A stretch of 64,000 bases of DNA, taken from assembly GCA_016748015.1 (NCBI GenBank), contig JAAOMT010000009.1, positions 1,430,762-1,494,761 on the forward strand. The letters are read 5' to 3'. Position 1 is the first letter of the stretch; every line of letters starts with the position of its first letter. A program made the translations under genes and the position numbers. This document shows positions 58,700 through 64,000 of this stretch, piece after piece. The stretch comes from Geosiphon pyriformis (lineage: Eukaryota; Glomeromycota; Glomeromycetes; Archaeosporales; Geosiphonaceae). The notes beneath the pieces are model-generated. The model searched no databases and was not told the origin of the DNA. It saw nothing but the letters and a program-made list of their open reading frames with translations.

Positions 58700-60803
58700 A
58701 CAACCATTGCTGATTTCCAGTTTTGGGTAACTCTTGATTTAGAGTTTTCTAATATCATTTGAGCAGAGTTGGGTGATAGTGTTTGAACTGTGGGTGTCTG
58801 ATAGATTATTTGTGGCTGCAGCTGATATATAGGTTGGGACTGCAGTTGATAAATGATGGGTGCTGTTGGCTGATAAATTGGTGGTTAATAAATTTGTGGC
58901 TGCATCATAGGTATGTAATTTGGTTGATATATTGCTGAGATTGATTGATAACTCGGAGCTGAAAACCTGTGATCAGGATTTCAATATTGATTTCCCGATC
59001 ATTGGTTTTCTATTCTTAACTGACAATCAATTCTCAAATGTCCTTGTTTACCACAGTAATGGCAAATACATGTCTCTTGCTGCCATGGCTAATTGGATGA
59101 TGATAAGAAATGCAACTGATTTTGTGGGCGATTTGTGATTCCTAAATTATTGTGTCATTGAGATGGCTGATAAATTGCATAATTGTCAGCTAAGTACCCT
59201 TCCAGCTTCTAGTTAATGGAATTACTGAATTGTTTCAATTTGGAATCCAATTCAGATAATCCATTCATTATTAGATTTATGGCTTGGGCATGGTTGGCTT
59301 CGAGTTTAGCTGCTTTAAAATCTCTGGTGTTGTTAACTGCAGCTTAAAAGTCTACTAGATGCATTGGGCATATATGTTGGAGAATGCTACTGCACAGGCC
59401 TTTAATAAATTGGTTTAGGATTTGTGGCGCTGTAAAGTAATCAGCCTGCATTGCTTGAATCTGGCACAGATTCCTATGGAAGTGTCCTAAATAAGTAGTG
59501 ACTGCTTTATTTTCTCCTTGTTTAATAGTGGTGAAAGTGTTTGCTAGCCAATTAATACTATTGTTGTTGCTGAAGTATTATAGGAATGCAAGCTTAAATG
59601 CAGCAAAATCTTGGGGTTTGTTAGCCAAGCTTTAATACTATGAATCGATGATATCTTAGAGAAAGTAAAGAATGGTCTGCATAGCTCTGGCATTATTTCA
59701 GCCATTGGCTGCAATGGCTTTCTCCACATTATTTAGCCACACTTGAATGTTGTCTTTTTCACTGGTGAATTTTTCAAGTTTCACTATCGGAGTGTAAGCC
59801 ATTGGATCGACGTTTGGTTGTTGCAGTTGTTGTTGTAACTGTTAAAACGGCTGCTGGAGTTGTTGAAGTGATTGGAGTAGCTGCTGTTGCTGTTCGTTAA
59901 TTAGTAAAGCTGGATTAATCCCAATTACTGGAGGTAAATGTTGTTGATTATTGATGTCAGAGTTTCAATTGTTTTGATTGTGCTGTGTTTAGAAATTCGG
60001 AGTTCTGATTTCCAGATTTTCCAAATTTGGATTTTGCTGAGTCTAAAAATTCGGGGTTTCAATGTTTGGTTTTCTGGAATCGGGTTCTGGTAAGTAAATT
60101 TTTAATCTTCAGATTCTTCTTCTTTTTCTTCTTGTTCTTTCTCCGATTTCATTACTTCCCAGAGACTCATGGTTCCAAAATCTGGTTGGGGTGGTGGAGA
60201 TCAAAGTCCTGATGGCATTGGCGATTAGAACTTAAATCCTTCAAAATATGCACCATATGATCTTAGAAGATCTTCTTTTTTTTGTTTACTCTAAAATAAG
60301 AATTGTCCAAAGGTTAATGTCACATGTAATGTGGATGTGTCTGTTGATGTGATGTTGATGGTACTTCCAAGTGTATAGTGGTATGATGGGATTGTTAATA
60401 ATTCAATTCTGGTTTTCTTCCAAGTGAGTGGTTGTATTTGTTTTGGTGTTACTGCTGGTGTTTGCAATTTTTCTTTGCTTTTATTGACATAAGTGATTGG
60501 GTATCTTTGTTGTGTGTAATGTTCAATTTCTTTATTAATCTTAGTAATAATGGATGCGAAATTATAATTTATTGGTAAGCTGGTGTTTTGGATTAATTTG
60601 TGGTAAAAAGTTTTTCTCGCTGATTCAGTATTTACTAGTGTTCTTAACAAATAGGCAATTTTTTTGTTGATGTAGAAATTAAAGGCTGATTCTGCTGATA
60701 TCTAATTGTGGTTCAATCTCAAGTATTGACAGTAGTATTGAAATAAGGATTTTGTGAATCCTAAATGGTTTGCTTCTATACTTTCTGATTCTGCCACTGT
60801 TGA
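58700..60803 (-). pseudogene. Gypsy-2 gag with intact CCHC knuckle
   Basis: The reading frame corresponds to gypsy-1 gag, but the start codon position reads GTG (near 60,797-60,799) where gypsy-1 has ATG. An open piece is at 60,291-60,650. A Gln-rich stretch lies at 59,820-59,900. The knuckle near 59,033-59,080 is CHYCGKQGHLRIDC, a full CX2CX4HX4C. Several in-frame stops remain. Confidence 0.7.
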
Positions 60804-60839
60804 TTTATTTGTTGGTGCTGGTTCTCTGTAGGATTATAC

Positions 60840-60855
60840 CTTACAGAGAGCACCA
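60840..60855 (-). promoter_or_regulatory. Gypsy-2 primer-binding site
   Basis: On the minus strand TGGTGCTCTCTGTAAG starts two bases after the 5' LTR and shares its first 13 bases with gypsy-1. The primer tRNA was not identified. Confidence 0.6.
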
Positions 60856-60857
60856 AA

Positions 60858-61553
60858 TATTACAGATGATTATTTGGAGTCTCAAGTCAAATAACAAATT
60901 TGTAACTTGGTGCTTAGTTGGTACTTGGGTGTTGATATCTGAAGGTTTTGATTGTGGAGTTCTTTGTATAATAGACAGAGATTTAATAGTTGTTTCAGTA
61001 ATCTCCCAGAATCACAATTCCATCAAATTTTTTTCTCAGTGTGGTGGCCGGTAATTCTCTTGATAAGCTATTCTCAAATTTATGAGTGTTCTATCCTTGT
61101 TTCACGGGTTTTTTACCAGTCCCTATGACATCTGTATCTCAGCACTTAATCCTTAATCAATTTAGTAAAACCAAAGAAATAACAAAAAAAAATAAAAAAA
61201 AATAAAAAAAAATAAAAAAATAAACAAAAGCAATTGCAAGTTAGTATTCTGTCAATAGCCATAATTAAGAACTATTGTTCCAGCATGGTTAAATATTAAT
61301 TATTATCAACATAAAGTGTTGATAGTAGAGAGTAAATTTGGATGGTAAATAGTTATTTATTTGATATTTGTGAATGGAAAGTTGCTTAGATCAAATTTAA
61401 ACTGAAAGGTCTGTCTTTTTTACTTCTAATGCTATTACTATATATACATAATTGATGTTCTATGAGATCGCTCACATTTCCGAGCAATATGCTAAATACT
61501 ATTCTCTCATTGGTCTGCTATTTTCTATATCTGTTTTCTTTTTATGAGTAACA
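60858..61553 (-). repeat. Gypsy-2 5' LTR (family A)
   Basis: The 696-bp LTR ends GAGTAACA at 61,553; the inner edge is TATTACAGATGATTATTTGG. It is about 70 bp shorter than the 3' LTR because part of the TTGCT-AGCAA repeat block is missing. Confidence 0.9.
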
Positions 61554-62448
61554 ATGTCCAAAATTTTCCAAAGACTATATTTTGAAAAAAAAGTTTTTTT
61601 GTTTTTCTGTTTTATACTTTATAATTTTCCAAAAACTAATTTTTTTACTGTTAAATTGACTGTTATCATAAATAGTTTTGTAATTAAAAAGAAATCAGTC
61701 AGAGTTTTAGCTTTAAATTTAATTAATAGAAGCTTAATTCAAAAGCAAAAAGCTTTTTTTGGCAAAATAAAGCATTTAAGTAATAAAATGAATTTAAGTT
61801 TTGGTAAGTTAAAGTGCATTATTGGTCAGTTTACTAAGATGAATACAGATAAAAATACTTTTAAAGTGGTTTTTCTAAATAATAATACTGATTATAAAGC
61901 AAATAGTAAAAATAAAAAATAGTTTAATTTTAAAATAAATATTTTCAAGACCAAGCAAATTAATATTAATGCTGTTTTTGGTTTCCTAATTAGTTTTTTT
62001 AACTATAATATAAATAATAATAAGATTTTTTTATCTTTTTATTTTTTTATTTCTTTGAACAAAAAATATATTAATCTAAAAATTACTAAAACTTAAATGG
62101 AGATACTTATTAAAAAATTTTTTGTTTTAAACATTAATCTTTTGACAGTAGATGGCAAATTAGCAATGGCAAAAACTTAAATTATTAAAAAAATCTTTTT
62201 AATAGTCAATAATTTTAGAAGAACCATTATTTTTTCAAAATTTGAAGAAATTATCAAATCAATATTTATATCTAAAAAAAACTTAAATAAGATTATATTA
62301 TTAAATAAGAAAAATAGAATTAAAGTAAACAATAATTTCAAAAAACAAAAATTTTATTCAAATTGAATTGTAATCATAAAAAAAATTTCTATGGATATAT
62401 TAAAGAAAATAATTATAGTGGCTTTTTTTAAGTTTAGTTAAGTAGTAT
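61554..62448 (+). pseudogene. LINE-3 ORF1, first part
   Basis: An open stretch of 122 codons begins at the ATG and aligns with the N-terminus of LINE-2 ORF1; the next 350 bases align with the RRM-like part but have several stops. The ATGT of the start is the target duplication of gypsy-2, so the start codon exists on both sides of that element. Confidence 0.72.
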
Positions 62449-63408
62449 TATTACTTATAAAAAATTACAAAAAAAAAAAGCTGGAAAAACAAATAGAAAA
62501 ATAGACCAATAGGAAAATAGTACTTAATATGTAAGCATAATACCAAAAAACTATAACACATTGCTTAACAATATGCACAGTGCTAATAAATTAGGGCATA
62601 TTGCTCAGCAATATGAATAATGTCAGTAAATTAAAACATACTGTTTAGCAATGTAAACAATATCAATAAATTAAAACACATTGCTTAAAAAAATGTGAGA
62701 TCTTGTAAAACAAAAAATATGTATATATAATAAGAGTATTAGAACAGAAAAGACAGAATCCAGTTTAGAATTAATATTCACAACTTATTAATTATCTTAT
62801 ATTTTTTCCTTTAAAAAGTAGTTTTCTATAACTTAAAGTAAAATCAAATCATATATTAATAAAATATTAATTACTACTTGAATCTATGTTATTATTGCTT
62901 GATTAAAGAAATATTAAATACTTTTACTCTATTAAAACTCCATGTTGATAGAACCCAATACTTGACCATACTAAACCAATAGCTCTTGATCATAATTATT
63001 AATGGAATACTAATTTCTTAATTTTTTTTTTATTTTTTTTTATTTTTTTATTTTTTTTTGTTTATTTTGTTTATTTTGTTAATTTGCTAACTAATTAAAA
63101 AGATTAAGCATTGAATATTTTAATATCAAGAATAGTCTGGTAAAAAACCCAAAAATAAGGATATAGAACTCGAAAATTAAAGATAATTTATTAGAAAGAC
63201 ATGACTATTGAAATAAACCAGTTACTATGCTAAAAAAAAATTGACAAAATAACCATTCCAGAAGACTATTAAAACAACTATTGAATTTCTGTTCATTATA
63301 CAAAAAACTCCACCAAAACCTTCAGATATTATCAATACCAACCAGTTATTGAATACCAAGTTATGAGTTTATTATTTATATTAATACCCTAAATAATCAT
63401 CTGTAATA
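62449..63408 (+). mobile_element. Solo LTR (family A) inside LINE-3, reversed
   Basis: This reads as the reverse complement of the other family A LTRs: it starts TATTACTTATAA and ends CATCTGTAATA, with the TTGCT-AGCAA repeats at 62,560-62,700. Flanks are GTAT (62,445-62,448) and GTGT (63,409-63,412), one transition apart. LINE-3 coding sequence continues across the site. Confidence 0.85.
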
Positions 63409-64000
63409 GTGTTAATTCAATTATAACTTATTAAGCTGTGGCAGAAAACTGTAGTAGAATTTATTAAATTAAGTTAAGCTGATTATTTAGTATCTAAGTA
63501 ATCATTTTTAATTAGAAAAAACTTAGTATATATAATTAAAATTATAAAAAATTATGATATATAAATATTAAGAGATTGTTTTAGAGCACTTTTTTTTATA
63601 TTTTTTGTAAAAACAACTGTTTATGATCTTAGTAATCTGTTAAAAAAGACTGATAAAAAGATTTGTATTATTAATCAATTATTTAAAACAATTAACAAAA
63701 TTTATTGTATTATAGTTAGTTTTAAATCAAAAAAAAATTGAAATTAGTCTTTTGTATAGAGCCAATTCTAAGTAGCATTAAGTTTTTTTGAGCTAAGTTG
63801 GATCTGATTTAATATAAAAAATATAAGTGTTTTCGACATTTTTTTGAAGTATAATACTTTAGATATATTAGTCTTTTCTTTTTTAAAAGTATATAAGAAG
63901 CTTATATTAGATAGAAATAGTTTTTAGTTGGCCAAATTGTATATTAAAAAAAGTATTTCTATCATGTATTCTATTGTCTTTAACAATAAATTATAATAAT
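63409..64000 (+). pseudogene. LINE-3 ORF1, continuation
   Basis: The frame picks up at the point where the LTR inserted (IQL, stop, LIKLWQKTVVEF; LINE-1 has IQLIGLWQKAVVEF) and later matches the NWFRALLFTLP and KTCIINRSLDS parts of LINE-1 ORF1. The copy runs off the end of the window before the zinc knuckle. Confidence 0.7.

Larger units (their letters stand above)
50699..61553 (-). mobile_element. Gypsy-2: full-length Ty3/gypsy LTR retrotransposon (family A)
   Basis: The 10.9-kb element is flanked by a perfect ATGT duplication (50,695-50,698 and 61,554-61,557). LTRs: 60,858-61,553 (5') and 50,699-51,464 (3'). The gene order on the minus strand is gag, protease, cysteine-rich segment, UAG, dUTPase, RT, RNase H, integrase, extension, as in gypsy-1 but with longer open stretches. 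A family C solo LTR (55,722-56,701) interrupts the dUTPase. The right-hand duplication is the ATGT of the LINE-3 start codon. Confidence 0.93.
61554..64000 (+). mobile_element. LINE-3: third LINE copy, 5' part, + strand, very decayed
   Basis: ATGTCCAAAATTTT at 61,554 equals the start of LINE-2 ORF1 read on the other strand. The first piece (61,554-61,922) has KIKHLSNKMNLSFGK, like NIKHLSDKKDISLVR of LINE-2. A second piece (62,098-62,444) follows LINE-1 ORF1 residue by residue (KKFFVLNINLLTVDGKLAMAKT). After the solo LTR the match resumes (LWQKTVVEF; FRALFFIFFVKTTVYDL). It continues beyond the window. Stops are dense and nearly all differences are toward A/T. Confidence 0.82.

Noticed and set aside
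61554-61922. Host gene of 122 codons on the plus strand
   Set aside because: It is the start of LINE-3 ORF1: the first bases and the KIKHLSNK segment match LINE-2.

Overview
The window reads as nuclear DNA of a filamentous fungus with an AT-rich, intron-dense, retrotransposon-loaded genome. The gene types (CCR4-NOT subunit CNOT9, SF3B4, RABL6, GNL1, a B-type cyclin, PrxQ-type peroxiredoxin, an intronless tRNA-Trp), the many short GT-AG introns and the kind of LINE and Ty3/gypsy elements suggest an early-diverging lineage, most plausibly an arbuscular mycorrhizal fungus (Glomeromycotina). That placement is an inference; no rRNA or marker search was possible.

Layout. Block 1 (1-8,089) is genic: the 3' end of an L-type lectin (+), GNL1-like GTPase (-), CNOT9 (-) and cyclin B (+). 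Block 2 (about 9,600-26,400) is transposon: a decayed LINE (LINE-1, -) split by a solo LTR, then a + strand Ty3/gypsy deletion derivative (gypsy-3) carrying another LTR, then about 3 kb of anonymous AT-rich DNA. Block 3 (26,436-32,701) is genic again: tRNA-Trp, RABL6 (-), SF3B4 (+) sharing a 389-bp intergenic promoter region with RABL6, and a PrxQ-type peroxiredoxin (-). Block 4 (about 32,975-64,000) is a nested transposon stack: LINE-2 (-) interrupted in its 3' UTR by the 10.8-kb gypsy-1 (-), which itself carries a solo LTR; gypsy-2 (-, 10.9 kb) inserted at the start codon of LINE-3 (+), with a different solo LTR inside gypsy-2 and a reversed solo LTR inside LINE-3. Insertions can be ordered because most are flanked by 4-bp target duplications (ACAT, ATGT, GCAC intact; others differ only by transitions).

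The gypsy elements are the most unusual part. Reading 5' to 3' they encode gag with a CCHC knuckle, an aspartic protease, a cysteine-rich segment, a UAG codon kept in all three copies, a dUTPase-like domain, RT, RNase H, integrase with HHCC and GPF-type C-terminal module, and a further C-terminal extension I do not recognise. All three copies are interrupted or deleted within the first few dozen codons of the dUTPase. The transposons show a very strong excess of transitions (about 32 transitions to 1 transversion over the first ~315 bp of the gypsy-2 LTR pair) and repeated loss of catalytic aspartates by G-to-A change, the mark of cytosine deamination or a RIP-like process. The host genes do not show it.
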